Origin: Lichenicola sp964236105
Lineage (GTDB): Bacteria > Pseudomonadota > Alphaproteobacteria > Acetobacterales > Acetobacteraceae
Length of the DNA: 64,000 nt
Assembly (NCBI GenBank): GCA_964236105.1
Contig: CAXSBC010000001.1
Location: 434,001 to 498,000 of the forward strand
Direction of reading: 5' to 3'
The notes under the pieces are model-generated. The model saw nothing but the letters and a program-made list of their open reading frames with translations. It ran no database searches and was not told where the DNA came from. The first letter of the stretch is position 1. The number at the start of each line of letters is the position of its first letter. A program made the translations under genes and the position numbers. Of the stretch, positions 45,661 to 57,067 are shown in pieces.

Positions 45661-46401
45661 CAGGAAGTGCCGCAGGAAGCGGCGGGTGCGGGGATCGAGG
45701 GGTGCCGTGAACATCACGCCGGGGTTGGCGATCTCCACGATCCGGCCTGCTTCCATGAACACGATGCGGTCGGACGCGGCTTGAGCGAAGCGCATCTCGT
45801 GCGTCACCACGATCTGCGTCATGCCTTCCGCGTCGAGCTGGCGCATCACCGCCAGCACCTCCTCGGCCAGCTCCGGATCGAGCGCCGAGGTCGGCTCGTC
45901 ATAGAGCATCACCCGCGGCGCCATCGCCAGCGCTCGCGCGATCGCGGCGCGCTGCTGCTGGCCGCCCGACAGCGTGCCCGGATACCGCGCGGCCACGGCA
46001 CCCAGCCCCACCTTTTCCAGCAGCCGCCGCGCGTCACGCTCGGCCAGGCCCCGCTCGGCGCGCTTCACCACGCGTGGCGCCAGCATCACGTTCTCCAGCA
46101 CGGTGCGATGCGGGAACAGGTTGAAGCCCTGGAACACCATGCCGACCTGCGACCGCAGGCCATGCGCCGCCGCCTCGTCCGCCCGGCGCCACGACCCGCC
46201 GTCCCGGGCGATGGTGTGTCCGACCAGCGAGATCTCGCCGGCATCGGGCACCTCCAGGCAGTTCAGGCAGCGCAGCAGCGTCGACTTGCCGCAGCCGGAC
46301 GGGCCGATGACCGACACCAGCTCGCCTGCCGCCACCTCCAGCGAGATCCCGTCCAGCACCGGCTGTGCGTCGAAGCTCTTGCGCAACGCGCGCACCAGCA
46401 C
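45658..46401 (-). CDS. Amino-acid ABC transporter ATPase, GlnQ/HisP family
   Basis: A 247-residue ATPase with Walker A GPSGCGKST, Q-loop VFQGFNLFPH, signature LSGGQQQR, Walker B VMLYDEPTSALD and VTHEMRFA. It partners the fused permease encoded next. No ATG precedes the conserved region. The GTG at 46401 fits the usual start of the family (MLVRALRKSF) but has no obvious ribosome-binding site, so the start is uncertain. It begins 71 bases past the acnA stop. Confidence 0.93.
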   Translation of the reverse strand: MLVRALRKSFDAQPVLDGISLEVAAGELVSVIGPSGCGKSTLLRCLNCLEVPDAGEISLVGHTIARDGGSWRRADEAAAHGLRSQVGMVFQGFNLFPHRTVLENVMLAPRVVKRAERGLAERDARRLLEKVGLGAVAARYPGTLSGGQQQRAAIARALAMAPRVMLYDEPTSALDPELAEEVLAVMRQLDAEGMTQIVVTHEMRFAQAASDRIVFMEAGRIVEIANPGVMFTAPLDPRTRRFLRHFL

Positions 46402-46472
46402 GATCGGCTGCGCGGCGCCGGAGGCCGGCCCGGACGATGCCGGGCCGGCGTCGCCTTCGGCCGCCGGAGCGC

Positions 46473-49166
<2,694 letters not shown>

Positions 49167-49249
49167 GCTGTCATCCCTTGCAGTCCAGAGCCTCGCCCCG
49201 TGTCCCCGGCCGCGCCTGCGGCGCGGCGCCCGGGAGACCGGCGGGCGGC

Positions 49250-49298
49250 TTGAATTTCCGTTGGCCCTAGAACATACCCTCACGACCGGCCGAAACAA
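49250..49298. promoter_or_regulatory. Divergent promoter candidates between acnA and ccmA
   Basis: On the minus strand TTGTTT (49293-49298) and TATGTT (49271-49276), 16 bases apart, could drive acnA. On the plus strand TTGAAT (49250-49255) and CATACC (49273-49278), 17 apart, could drive ccmA. The -10 elements overlap. Both are imperfect. Confidence 0.3.
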
Positions 49299-49326
49299 GC
49301 GCGGCCTCGCCGGTCATCGGACAGCC

Positions 49327-49938
49327 ATGGAACATGAGTCCGCCGCAACGGCCTTCAGGGCGACGGGGCTGGTCGTGCTGCGCGGCGACCGTCTGGTGCT
49401 GGACGGCATCGACCTCGCCCTCTCCCCCGGCGGCGCCGTGCTGCTGACCGGTCCCAACGGCGCCGGCAAGTCCACCCTGCTGCGCGCCCTGGCCGGCCTC
49501 TGCCCGCTCGCCGCCGGGCGCCTCGACTGGCTGGCGGGGGCGCCCGATGCCGTCGAACCGGATCGGATCGCCTATCTCGGCCACCAGGACGCGCTGAAGC
49601 CCGGCCTCACCCTCGCCGAGAACCTCCGCCTCGCCGCACGGCTCGGCGGTCGCGGCCTCGCCGGCGCCCTGGACGCCTACGAGCTCGGCCCGCTGGCCGA
49701 GATTCCCGTCCGCCTGCTGTCGGCGGGGCAGCGGCGACGTGCGGCACTTGCCCGCATCCTGCTCGGCCATGCCCCGCTCTGGCTGCTCGACGAGCCCTCG
49801 CTCGGCCTCGATGCCGCCGCCTGCGGCCGTCTCGCCGTCAGCCTCGCCACCCACCGCGCCGCCGGCGGCATGGTGGTCGCCGCCACCCATGTCGAGCTTC
49901 CCCTGCCCGGCGCGTCCGTGCTGACGCTCGGCGCATGA
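49327..49938 (+). CDS. ccmA: Heme exporter ATPase CcmA
   Basis: A 203-residue ATPase of the cytochrome c maturation heme-handling complex. Walker A GPNGAGKST, the signature LLSAGQRRRAALAR and Walker B LWLLDEPSLGLD are present, with short length typical of CcmA. It works with CcmB and CcmC to release holo-CcmE. The ATG follows the divergent acnA gene; its stop overlaps the ccmB start. The rest of the ccm genes is not in the window. Confidence 0.93.
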   Translation: MEHESAATAFRATGLVVLRGDRLVLDGIDLALSPGGAVLLTGPNGAGKSTLLRALAGLCPLAAGRLDWLAGAPDAVEPDRIAYLGHQDALKPGLTLAENLRLAARLGGRGLAGALDAYELGPLAEIPVRLLSAGQRRRAALARILLGHAPLWLLDEPSLGLDAAACGRLAVSLATHRAAGGMVVAATHVELPLPGASVLTLGA

Positions 49939-50762
49939 TCCGCACGCAGCCGGCCGACCCCGGCCCCTGCGAGCCGGTCGCGCCTCCGGGCCCGGGCGAC
50001 GTCGCCCAGGACAGGCAGGCCGGCAGGCGGGGGGACGCTTCCGATCCGGACGGGCCGCCGCCATCCACGCTCCCCGATGCAAGCCGGCCCGGGGCGTCCG
50101 CCCGCTTCGGCGCCCTCCTCGCCCGGGACCTGCTGCTCTCGACCCGGCACGCCGCCGACACGCTGGCGGCGATGCTGTTCTTCCTGCTTGCCGGCAGCCT
50201 GTTCCCGCTCGCCCTCGGGCCCTCGCCGGAGCTGCTGCGACGGATGGCGCCCGGCATCGTCTGGGTCTGCGCCCTGCTCGCCGCCCTGCTGCCGCTCGAC
50301 CGCCTGTTCGGCGCCGAGCTTGAGGACGGCTCCCTCGACCAGCTCATGCTCTGCGGCCTGCCGGCGCCCGCGGTGGCGCTGGCCAAGATCTGCGCGCACT
50401 GGCTGGGCACCGGCCTGCCGCTGCTGCTCGCGGCAGCCCCGCTCGGGCTGATGCTCGGGCTGCCGGCGGCGGCCGTACCGGTCCTGCTCGCCGGACTGGC
50501 CCTCGGCACCGCGGTCCTGTCGCTGATCGGCGGCATGGCGGCGGCCATCGTGCTCGGCGCCCGTCGCGGCGGGGTGCTGCTGCCGCTGCTGGCGCTGCCG
50601 CTGGCGACGCCCGCGCTGATCTTCGGTGCCGCCGCCGTCGACGCCGCCCAGGCGGGCTTCGACTGGCGCCCGGACCTGCTGCTGCTTGCGGCGTTCCTGG
50701 CCCTGTCGCTGCCGCTCTGCCCGCTCGCCGCCGGGGCAGGGCTCAGGGCCGCGACCGAATGA
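49935..50762 (+). CDS. ccmB: Heme exporter permease CcmB with long N-terminal extension
   Basis: A 275-residue permease with six hydrophobic segments from about residue 70. The core ALLARDLLLSTRHAADTLAAM and GAELEDGSLDQLMLCGLP are standard for CcmB, which is normally about 220 residues. The additional 55 residues at the N-terminus are Pro/Gly/Asp-rich. The ATG overlaps the ccmA stop (ATGA), which supports this start. A start near residue 50 cannot be excluded. Confidence 0.9.
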   Translation: MIRTQPADPGPCEPVAPPGPGDVAQDRQAGRRGDASDPDGPPPSTLPDASRPGASARFGALLARDLLLSTRHAADTLAAMLFFLLAGSLFPLALGPSPELLRRMAPGIVWVCALLAALLPLDRLFGAELEDGSLDQLMLCGLPAPAVALAKICAHWLGTGLPLLLAAAPLGLMLGLPAAAVPVLLAGLALGTAVLSLIGGMAAAIVLGARRGGVLLPLLALPLATPALIFGAAAVDAAQAGFDWRPDLLLLAAFLALSLPLCPLAAGAGLRAATE

Positions 50763-50889
50763 CGGCCCCCGGCGCTGCGTCGATGGGGGCGGTCGTCGCG
50801 ACCTCATTCGGCTCGCCCGCCCGCCGGACCGTATGGTGCAACCGGTCCCGTCGGCCTACGTCTTGAACCGCAAAGGAGAACCGAACACC

Positions 50890-51321
50890 ATGTTGATCGC
50901 AACGATCCTGGCGGAGAAGGGCCACTACGTCGCCACCCTGCGGCCGACCCAGCACGTCTCCGCCGCCATCGCCCTGATGGCCGAGCGTCGCATCGGCGCC
51001 GTCGTGATCGAGGATCGGGGTGCGATCGTCGGCATCTTCTCCGAGCGCGATCTGGTCAAGCTGCTGGCGCAGCACGGACACGCGGCGCTTGACGAGCCGC
51101 TCTCCAGGACCATGACCTCGTCGGTGATCACCTGCCGCGCCGAGGATCGCCTGGATCAGGTGCTGGCAGTGATGAGCCAGCGCCACGTGCGGCACATGCC
51201 GGTCGTGGAGGGCAACGAGCTCAAGGGCATGATCAGCATCCGCGATCTGGTCCGCCACCGGCTGGCGGAGAAGGAGCTGGAGACCGCCACGCTGCTCGAC
51301 ATCTCGCGGATGCATGGATGA
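50890..51321 (+). CDS. CBS-pair domain protein
   Basis: A 143-residue protein consisting of two CBS domains (about 8-65 and 75-130, VVIEDRGAIVGIFSERDLVK and MPVVEGNELKGMISIRDLV). CBS pairs bind adenine nucleotides and sense energy state, usually regulating a partner. No partner can be named from context. The start MLIATILAEKG is preceded by AAAGGAG. It follows ccmB by about 130 bases and converges on hpnH. Confidence 0.9.
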   Translation: MLIATILAEKGHYVATLRPTQHVSAAIALMAERRIGAVVIEDRGAIVGIFSERDLVKLLAQHGHAALDEPLSRTMTSSVITCRAEDRLDQVLAVMSQRHVRHMPVVEGNELKGMISIRDLVRHRLAEKELETATLLDISRMHG

Positions 51322-51365
51322 GAGGCCAGCCACGGCATCGGCGCGGCATCGCGCCGGACCGGGGA

Positions 51366-51386
51366 CCGGCAGGATCAGCCTGCCGG
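51366..51386. terminator. Hairpin between convergent CBS-protein and hpnH genes
   Basis: A perfect eight-base-pair stem CCGGCAGG/CCTGCCGG with the loop ATCAG lies in the 100-base gap between the two stop codons. No T-run on either side, so a bidirectional terminator role is only plausible. Confidence 0.4.
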
Positions 51387-51421
51387 GAGCCTGACTGGGT
51401 GCCCCCGGCAGGGCCGGCCGG

Positions 51422-52573
51422 CTATTCCGCCGGCTCGACCACGACCTTGCGGCTGGCCGCCTTCTTGGCTGCGAGCTCGGTCATTTTCGCGTCCACGTGC
51501 TCGTTGTAGTTGTATTCGGCCGGCCGCTGGTTGGCGAGGGAGATCTCCGGCGCCATCGGGCCCTCGGTCTGCGGACCCATCAGCGCCACCTTCATGATGT
51601 GCAGCGGACGCTTCACCGCATCGATCACGGCGCTGGACTCGTATCCCGAATGCACCATGCAGTCGGCGCACTTCTCGTAGTTGCCGGTGCCGTACTGCTC
51701 CCAGGCGGTGTCGTCCATGAGCTCCTTGAAGCTCTTGGCGTAGCCCTCGCCCAGCAGGTAGCACGGCTTCTGCCAGCCGAACACGTTGCGCAGCGGCTTG
51801 CCCCACGGCGTGCACTGGTAGGTCTCGTTGCCGGCCAGGAAGTTCAGGAACAGCGGCGACTGGGTGAACTTCCACTTCTTGCCCTTGCCGAGACGGAACA
51901 CGTCGCGGAACAGCTGCTTGGTCTTCTGCCGGTTCAGGAAGTGGGCCTGGTCTGGGGCGCGCTCGTAGGCGTAGCCGGGCGCGGTCATGATGCCGTCCAC
52001 GCCCATCGCCATCACCGTGTCGAAGAACGCGGCCAGCCGCTCGGGCTGGGCGCCGTCGAACACGGTGCAGTTGATCGACACGCGGAAGCCGCGCTCCTTG
52101 GCCTTCCTGATCGCGGCGATCGCGCGGTCATAGACGCCGTCCTGGCAAACGGACGCATCGTGCATGGTCTGGTCGCCGTCCAGATGCACGTCCCAGGAGA
52201 AGAACGGGTTCGGCTTGTAGTCGTCGAGCTTCTTGTCGAGCAGCAGCGCGTTGGTGCAGAGATAGACATACTTCTTGCGCGCCAGCAGGCCGGCGATGAT
52301 CTCGGGCATCTCCTTGTGCAGCAGCGGCTCGCCGCCGGCGACGGCGATCACCGGCGCGCCGCACTCGGTGTCGGCATCCATGCACTCCTGCACCGACAGG
52401 CGCTGGTTCAGGATCGGGGCCGGATAGTCGATCTTGCCGCAGCCGGCGCAGGCGAGGTTGCAGCGGAACAGCGGCTCCAGCATCAGCACCAGCGGATAGC
52501 GCTTGCGGCCGGATAGATGCTGCTTGACGACGTAGGCGCCGACCCGGACGGCCTGCATGATCGGAACGGCCAT
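51422..52573 (-). CDS. hpnH: Adenosyl-hopene transferase HpnH (radical SAM)
   Basis: A 383-residue radical SAM enzyme that joins the adenosyl group to diploptene, making adenosylhopane, the first step to extended hopanoids. The 4Fe-4S cysteines are C38, C42 and C45 in FRCNLACAGCGK. The SPASM-like C-terminal cysteine region ECxxCxxHSG (KCADCMVHSGYES) follows at about 320. The start MAVPIMQAVRVGAYV has GGGAGA upstream. It is divergent from dxs. A strong promoter candidate lies 193-221 bases upstream. Confidence 0.96.
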   Translation of the reverse strand: MAVPIMQAVRVGAYVVKQHLSGRKRYPLVLMLEPLFRCNLACAGCGKIDYPAPILNQRLSVQECMDADTECGAPVIAVAGGEPLLHKEMPEIIAGLLARKKYVYLCTNALLLDKKLDDYKPNPFFSWDVHLDGDQTMHDASVCQDGVYDRAIAAIRKAKERGFRVSINCTVFDGAQPERLAAFFDTVMAMGVDGIMTAPGYAYERAPDQAHFLNRQKTKQLFRDVFRLGKGKKWKFTQSPLFLNFLAGNETYQCTPWGKPLRNVFGWQKPCYLLGEGYAKSFKELMDDTAWEQYGTGNYEKCADCMVHSGYESSAVIDAVKRPLHIMKVALMGPQTEGPMAPEISLANQRPAEYNYNEHVDAKMTELAAKKAASRKVVVEPAE

Positions 52574-52991
52574 GCGACTTGTTCTCCCAATCCCGGCAAC
52601 TGCCGGTCCAATCTGCTGTGCAGTCCACGCCATGTCGGCCGCAGCCCGCACCTCCATGAACGATCCGGTATGATGGAGACGGCCGCGGCAGTCCAGCAAT
52701 CACGGATTCGAGAACAAGGCGACGAGCGGCGGCAACGCGACGCAGAAAGTGGAATAATCCAGGTTCTATAGGGCAGACCCGGTCGAAATCTCAAACATCG
52801 GTGCCCGCCGCCTATGGCATTTCTGCAACAGGCCGCTTGTGAACCCTGTCGCGGCCTGTCGGTTGCCTCTAAGCATGGCCGATCGGGTGGCTTGAACTCC
52901 TGTTCACGGTGTGCCCCCCTCGAACCAGACCGGACGCGCGCTGTCGGACCGCAAGCCCGCTGCAGCCGGCGTAGATGGACACCTTGTGGAC
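52574..52991. other. Divergent regulatory gap between hpnH and dxs
   Basis: The 418-base gap contains no family-like gene. It holds the hpnH promoter candidate and, on the plus strand, no clear -35/-10 pair for dxs. A GTG at 52911 or 52986 could start dxs earlier, in which case the gap is shorter. Confidence 0.5.
52766..52794 (-). promoter_or_regulatory. Promoter candidate for hpnH
   Basis: On the minus strand TTGAGA (52789-52794) and CTATAG (52766-52771) are exactly 17 bases apart, a good match to the alphaproteobacterial TTGACA-N17-CTATAT housekeeping pattern. Transcription from it would give a leader of about 185 bases before the hpnH start codon. Confidence 0.5.
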
Positions 52992-55007
52992 ATGAACGAG
53001 TTGGACATCCCGAACGCCGTGTCGAAATACCCCCTGCTGGACCGCATTCGGTCGCCGCGTGATCTGCGCAACCTGTCGGGGGAGCAGTTGCGGCAGGTGG
53101 CGGACGAGCTGCGGGGCGAGACGCTGGATGCGGTATCGATCACCGGCGGGCATCTGGGGGCGTCGCTGGGGGTGGTGGAGCTCACCGTGGCGCTGCATGC
53201 GGTGTTCGACACCCCCGACGACCGGCTGATCTGGGACGTCGGCCACCAGACCTACCCGCACAAGATCCTGACCGAGCGGCGCGACCGCATCCGCACGCTG
53301 CGCCAGCCGGGCGGGCTGTCGGGCTTCACCCGGCGCGCGGAGAGCCAGTATGACCCGTTCGGGGCGGCGCACTCGTCGACCTCGATCTCGGCCGGTCTCG
53401 GCATGGCGGTGGCCCACGACATCCTGCACAGCCAGGGTGCTGCCCCGGTGGCAGACCGGCACGTGATCGCGGTGATCGGCGACGGCTCGATCTCGGCCGG
53501 CATGGCCTACGAGGCGATGAACAACGCCGGCTCGTCGAAGGCGCGCCTGATCGTCATCCTCAACGACAACGAGATGAGCATCGCGCCCCCGGTGGGGGCG
53601 ATGTCGGCCTACCTGACGCGGCTGCTGTCGAGCCAGAAGTTCCTCAGCCTGCGCGACCTCGCCGGCCGGGTGGCACGCCGCCTGCCCAACCCGATCGAGC
53701 GCACCGCCAAGCGCGCGGACGAGTATGCGCGCGGCATGCTGACCGGCGGCACGCTGTTCGAGGAGCTGGGCTTCTACTATATCGGCCCGATCGACGGCCA
53801 CAACATGGACCACCTGCTGCCGGTGCTGCGCAACCTGCGCGACGCCGACGAGCCCGGCCCGGTGCTGCTGCACGTGATCACCCAGAAGGGCCGCGGCTAT
53901 GCGCCGGCAGAAGCGTCTGGCGACAAGTATCACGCGGTGGCGCGCTTCAACGTGGTCACCGGCGAGCAGGCCAAGACCCCGCCGGGACCGCCCACCTACA
54001 CCGCGGTGTTCGGCCGCGAGCTCGCCGCGTGTGCGGACGACGACAACAAGATCGTGGCGATCACCGCAGCCATGCCGTCCGGCACCGGGCTGGACGCGTT
54101 CGCCCAGCGCCACCCCGACCGCTTCTTCGACGTGGGCATCGCCGAGCAGCACGCCGTCACCTTCGCCGCCGGCATGGCCACCGAGGGCCTCAAGCCGTTC
54201 TGCGCGATCTACTCGACCTTCCTGCAGCGCGCCTACGACCAGGTGGTGCACGACGTGGTGCTGCAGGGGCTGCCCGTGCGCTTTGCCATCGACCGCGCCG
54301 GCCTGGTGGGCGCCGACGGGGCGACGCATGCGGGCTCCTTCGACCTGAACTATCTCGGCTGCCTGCCGGGGATGACCATCATGGCGCCGTCCGACGAGAT
54401 CGAGCTGCTGCACATGACCGCCACCGCAGCCGCGTTCGACGACGGGCCGATCGCGCTGCGCTACCCGCGCGGCAATGGCCTCGGCCTCGAGGCGCTGCCC
54501 GCCCGCGGCGCCATCCTGCCGATCGGCCGCGGCCGCATCCTGCGCCAGGCCGGACGCCAGCACGGGCGCGAGCAGGGCGGCATCGCGCTGCTCAGCCTGG
54601 GCACGCGGCTCGGCGAGGCGCTGCGGGCCGCCGACGAGCTCGCCGCCCGCGGCCTGCCGCCCACCGTGGTCGATGCCCGCTTCGCCAAGCCCCTCGATAC
54701 CGAGCTGATCGAGCAGCTGGCCCGCAACCACGCCGTGCTGATCACCCTGGAGGAAGGGGCCGCCGGCGGCTTCGGGGCAATGGTCATGCACCACCTCGCC
54801 AGCACCGGACTGCTCGATCGCGTCCGCATGCGGCCCATGACCCTGCCAGACCGCTTCATCGACCACGATACCCCCACCGCACAGATCATCCAGGCCGGAC
54901 TGTCCGCCAAACACGTCGTCCAGACCGCACTGCAGGCACTGGGCGTGGGCGCGCTTCGGGAAGGGAGCGGGGACTTGCCTTTGAGCCGTACCGGGCCGAC
55001 ATCGTGA
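52992..55007 (+). CDS. dxs: 1-deoxy-D-xylulose-5-phosphate synthase
   Basis: A 671-residue thiamine-diphosphate enzyme, first step of the MEP isoprenoid pathway, condensing pyruvate and glyceraldehyde 3-phosphate. The N-terminal domain has VGHQTYPHKILTERRD and the ThDP motif GDGSISAGMAYEAMNN. The transketolase-like Pyr domain has ITAAMPSGTGLDAFAQ and DVGIAEQHAVTFAAGMA. The ATG at 52992 gives a start MNELDIPNAV close to the family; an upstream GTG adds 27 residues. Placing dxs inside the hopanoid block ties precursor supply to hopanoid production. Confidence 0.96.
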   Translation: MNELDIPNAVSKYPLLDRIRSPRDLRNLSGEQLRQVADELRGETLDAVSITGGHLGASLGVVELTVALHAVFDTPDDRLIWDVGHQTYPHKILTERRDRIRTLRQPGGLSGFTRRAESQYDPFGAAHSSTSISAGLGMAVAHDILHSQGAAPVADRHVIAVIGDGSISAGMAYEAMNNAGSSKARLIVILNDNEMSIAPPVGAMSAYLTRLLSSQKFLSLRDLAGRVARRLPNPIERTAKRADEYARGMLTGGTLFEELGFYYIGPIDGHNMDHLLPVLRNLRDADEPGPVLLHVITQKGRGYAPAEASGDKYHAVARFNVVTGEQAKTPPGPPTYTAVFGRELAACADDDNKIVAITAAMPSGTGLDAFAQRHPDRFFDVGIAEQHAVTFAAGMATEGLKPFCAIYSTFLQRAYDQVVHDVVLQGLPVRFAIDRAGLVGADGATHAGSFDLNYLGCLPGMTIMAPSDEIELLHMTATAAAFDDGPIALRYPRGNGLGLEALPARGAILPIGRGRILRQAGRQHGREQGGIALLSLGTRLGEALRAADELAARGLPPTVVDARFAKPLDTELIEQLARNHAVLITLEEGAAGGFGAMVMHHLASTGLLDRVRMRPMTLPDRFIDHDTPTAQIIQAGLSAKHVVQTALQALGVGALREGSGDLPLSRTGPTS

Positions 55008-55012
55008 GGCGC

Positions 55013-55675
55013 ATGCATCATCCCCTCAGGCTTCTGACCGGACTCTGTCTGGCCGTCATCGGCGTCGCCGCCGCCTCGTCCGGCAGCCTCGCCCAGACCG
55101 CCATGGCCCCGACATCGGCTGCGTCGACGAGCGTGCCGGCCGGCGGTGGCGCCGTGGCAGCGGTGCAGGCGCTCTACGCCCAGCTCACCCGGGTCGAGCG
55201 GTTGCACGGTTCGTTCGCGCAGCGCGCGCAGCTGCTGGCCCCGACGGTCGACCAGGTGTTCAACCTCCAGACGGTGCTGCAGAACTCGCTCGGGCTGCGC
55301 TACCGCACCCTGCCCGAGACGCAGAAGCAGCAGCTTCTCGAGCAGTTCCGGCAGTTCACCGTCGCCCGCTACGTGTCCAACTTCGCAGCCGGCGGCAGCG
55401 ACCGGTTCAAGGTCGATCCCGCCCCCACCGCCTCGCCGATCCCGGGCGACCAGATCGTCCACACCCAGATCGTCGCCGGCGGCACGCGGACCGACATCAG
55501 CTACGTGATGCGCCAGGGCAGCGGCGGCTGGCAGGCGGTCGACGTGCTGCTGAACGGCAACATCAGCCAGGTGGCGGTGCAGCGCGCGGATTTCGGCTCC
55601 AGCCTGACGTCGGGTGACGCCACCCCGCTGATCGACAGCCTGAGAAAGAAGACGCAGGCCTTTTCCGAGAGCTGA
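55013..55675 (+). CDS. hpnM: Hopanoid biosynthesis-associated protein HpnM (MlaC-like)
   Basis: A 220-residue exported protein of the Ttg2D/MlaC family, periplasmic lipid-binding carriers. A signal peptide (about 1-28) ends near SLAQ. The fold covers about 45-215, with VFNLQTVLQNSLGLRYR and DQIVHTQIVAGGTRTDISYVM pieces. HpnM with HpnN is linked to hopanoid movement to the outer membrane; hpnN is absent from the window. The ATG at 55013 is used. A GTG at 55004 overlaps the dxs stop and would add three residues. Confidence 0.88.
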   Translation: MHHPLRLLTGLCLAVIGVAAASSGSLAQTAMAPTSAASTSVPAGGGAVAAVQALYAQLTRVERLHGSFAQRAQLLAPTVDQVFNLQTVLQNSLGLRYRTLPETQKQQLLEQFRQFTVARYVSNFAAGGSDRFKVDPAPTASPIPGDQIVHTQIVAGGTRTDISYVMRQGSGGWQAVDVLLNGNISQVAVQRADFGSSLTSGDATPLIDSLRKKTQAFSES

Positions 55676-55711
55676 ACCTCACCGACACCGGCCAGAGCCC
55701 CAACCCGTCTC

Positions 55712-56944
55712 ATGATGCTTCCCCAGACCCCGTTTGCCATCATGAGCACGGCTGCAGGCCTCGTGGCCGGCCTGGGCTGCATCCAGGCCGGTGTCGGGGC
55801 CGTGCTGCTGCGCCGGTTCGGCCGGCGTGCCGCGTCCGTCGATCGCGACACCCCGCCCTGCCCGCTGCCCCCCGTCACCATCCTCAAGCCGCTGCACGGC
55901 GACGAGCCGCTGCTCGAGGCCGCCCTGGCCAGCTTCTGCATGCAGGACTATCCGCGGCTGCAGATCGTGTTCGGCGTGCAGAGCCATGCCGACCCCGCCG
56001 TCGCCCTGGTCGCCGGCCTGCAGGCCCGCTTCCCCGCCCTCGACCTGGTGCTCGTCACCGACCCGACGCCGCACGGCGCCAATCGCAAGATCGCCAACCT
56101 CATCAACATGCTGTCGCATGCGCGGCACGACCTGCTGGTGATCTCGGACTCCGACATCCATGTCGGGCCGAGCTATCTGAAGCGCGTGGTGCAGGCCCTG
56201 TCCGGGCCCGGCGTCGGTCTTGTCACCACCCTGTATGGCGGCCGGCCGGCGAGCCGGAGCCTGGCGCGACGCCTCGGCGCCGGCCAGGTCAACCATACCT
56301 TCCTGCCGGGCGTGCTGATGTCGCGGCTGCTCGGCCGGCAGGACTGCCTCGGCGCCACCATGGCGCTGCAGCGGCGAACCCTGGAGCGGATCGGCGGCCT
56401 GTCCGCCTTGTCCGCCCACATCGCCGACGACTCGGCGCTGGGCCAGCTGGTCCGCAAGGCCGGACAATCGATCGTGCTGGCCGACTGCATGACCCTGACC
56501 ACGGTCGGCGAGACCGGTCTCGGCGACCTGTTCGCGCATGAGCTGCGCTGGGGCCGCACGGTGCGCAGCGTCGAGCCGGTCGGCTATGCGGCGTCCGCAA
56601 TCCAGCTGCCGCTGTTCTGGGCGATGATCGCGGTGCTGCTGGCGCCGCTGTCCGGCTGGAGCTGGTCGGTGCTGGTCGTCACCTGGATCGTGCGCGGCCT
56701 GTCGGCAGTGCTGATCGACCGCACCATCGGAACCACCCTGGAAGGCCAGACCCTGGGCGGCGCCGGTTCGAGCAGCGGCATGTCGTTCATGCTGCTGCCG
56801 CTGCGCGACTGGCTGTCGGCCGCGGTGATGCTGGGCAGCTTCACCGGCCGCCAGGTCGCCTGGCGCGGCCACACCCTGCAGCTTCCCACCCGCGTCGCGT
56901 TGACGCATCGCCAGCTCGCGCCGGGAATCGATGCCGGCGACTGA
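55712..56944 (+). CDS. hpnI: Hopanoid glycosyltransferase HpnI
   Basis: A 410-residue membrane-bound GT-A glycosyltransferase of the ceramide glucosyltransferase type. An N-terminal helix (about 10-33) is followed by VTILKPLHGDEPLLE, the DSD nucleotide-sugar motif at 146-148 and LRWGRTVRS near 280. Several C-terminal transmembrane segments follow. In Burkholderia cenocepacia HpnI adds N-acetylglucosamine to bacteriohopanetetrol. The gene lies between hpnM and hpnJ. The start is not sharply defined; ATG 55742 is an alternative. Confidence 0.93.
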   Translation: MMLPQTPFAIMSTAAGLVAGLGCIQAGVGAVLLRRFGRRAASVDRDTPPCPLPPVTILKPLHGDEPLLEAALASFCMQDYPRLQIVFGVQSHADPAVALVAGLQARFPALDLVLVTDPTPHGANRKIANLINMLSHARHDLLVISDSDIHVGPSYLKRVVQALSGPGVGLVTTLYGGRPASRSLARRLGAGQVNHTFLPGVLMSRLLGRQDCLGATMALQRRTLERIGGLSALSAHIADDSALGQLVRKAGQSIVLADCMTLTTVGETGLGDLFAHELRWGRTVRSVEPVGYAASAIQLPLFWAMIAVLLAPLSGWSWSVLVVTWIVRGLSAVLIDRTIGTTLEGQTLGGAGSSSGMSFMLLPLRDWLSAAVMLGSFTGRQVAWRGHTLQLPTRVALTHRQLAPGIDAGD

Positions 56945-57067
56945 CATGCCTATATCGAAGAAGGTAATGACGCAGCCGCCCGGGACGCGTATGGAGCCCG
57001 GCCGCGTCCCGACCGGCGGCCGACCCGCACCGACGCCCGCCTGCGTGCTCGAAGGACACCTTGCCCG

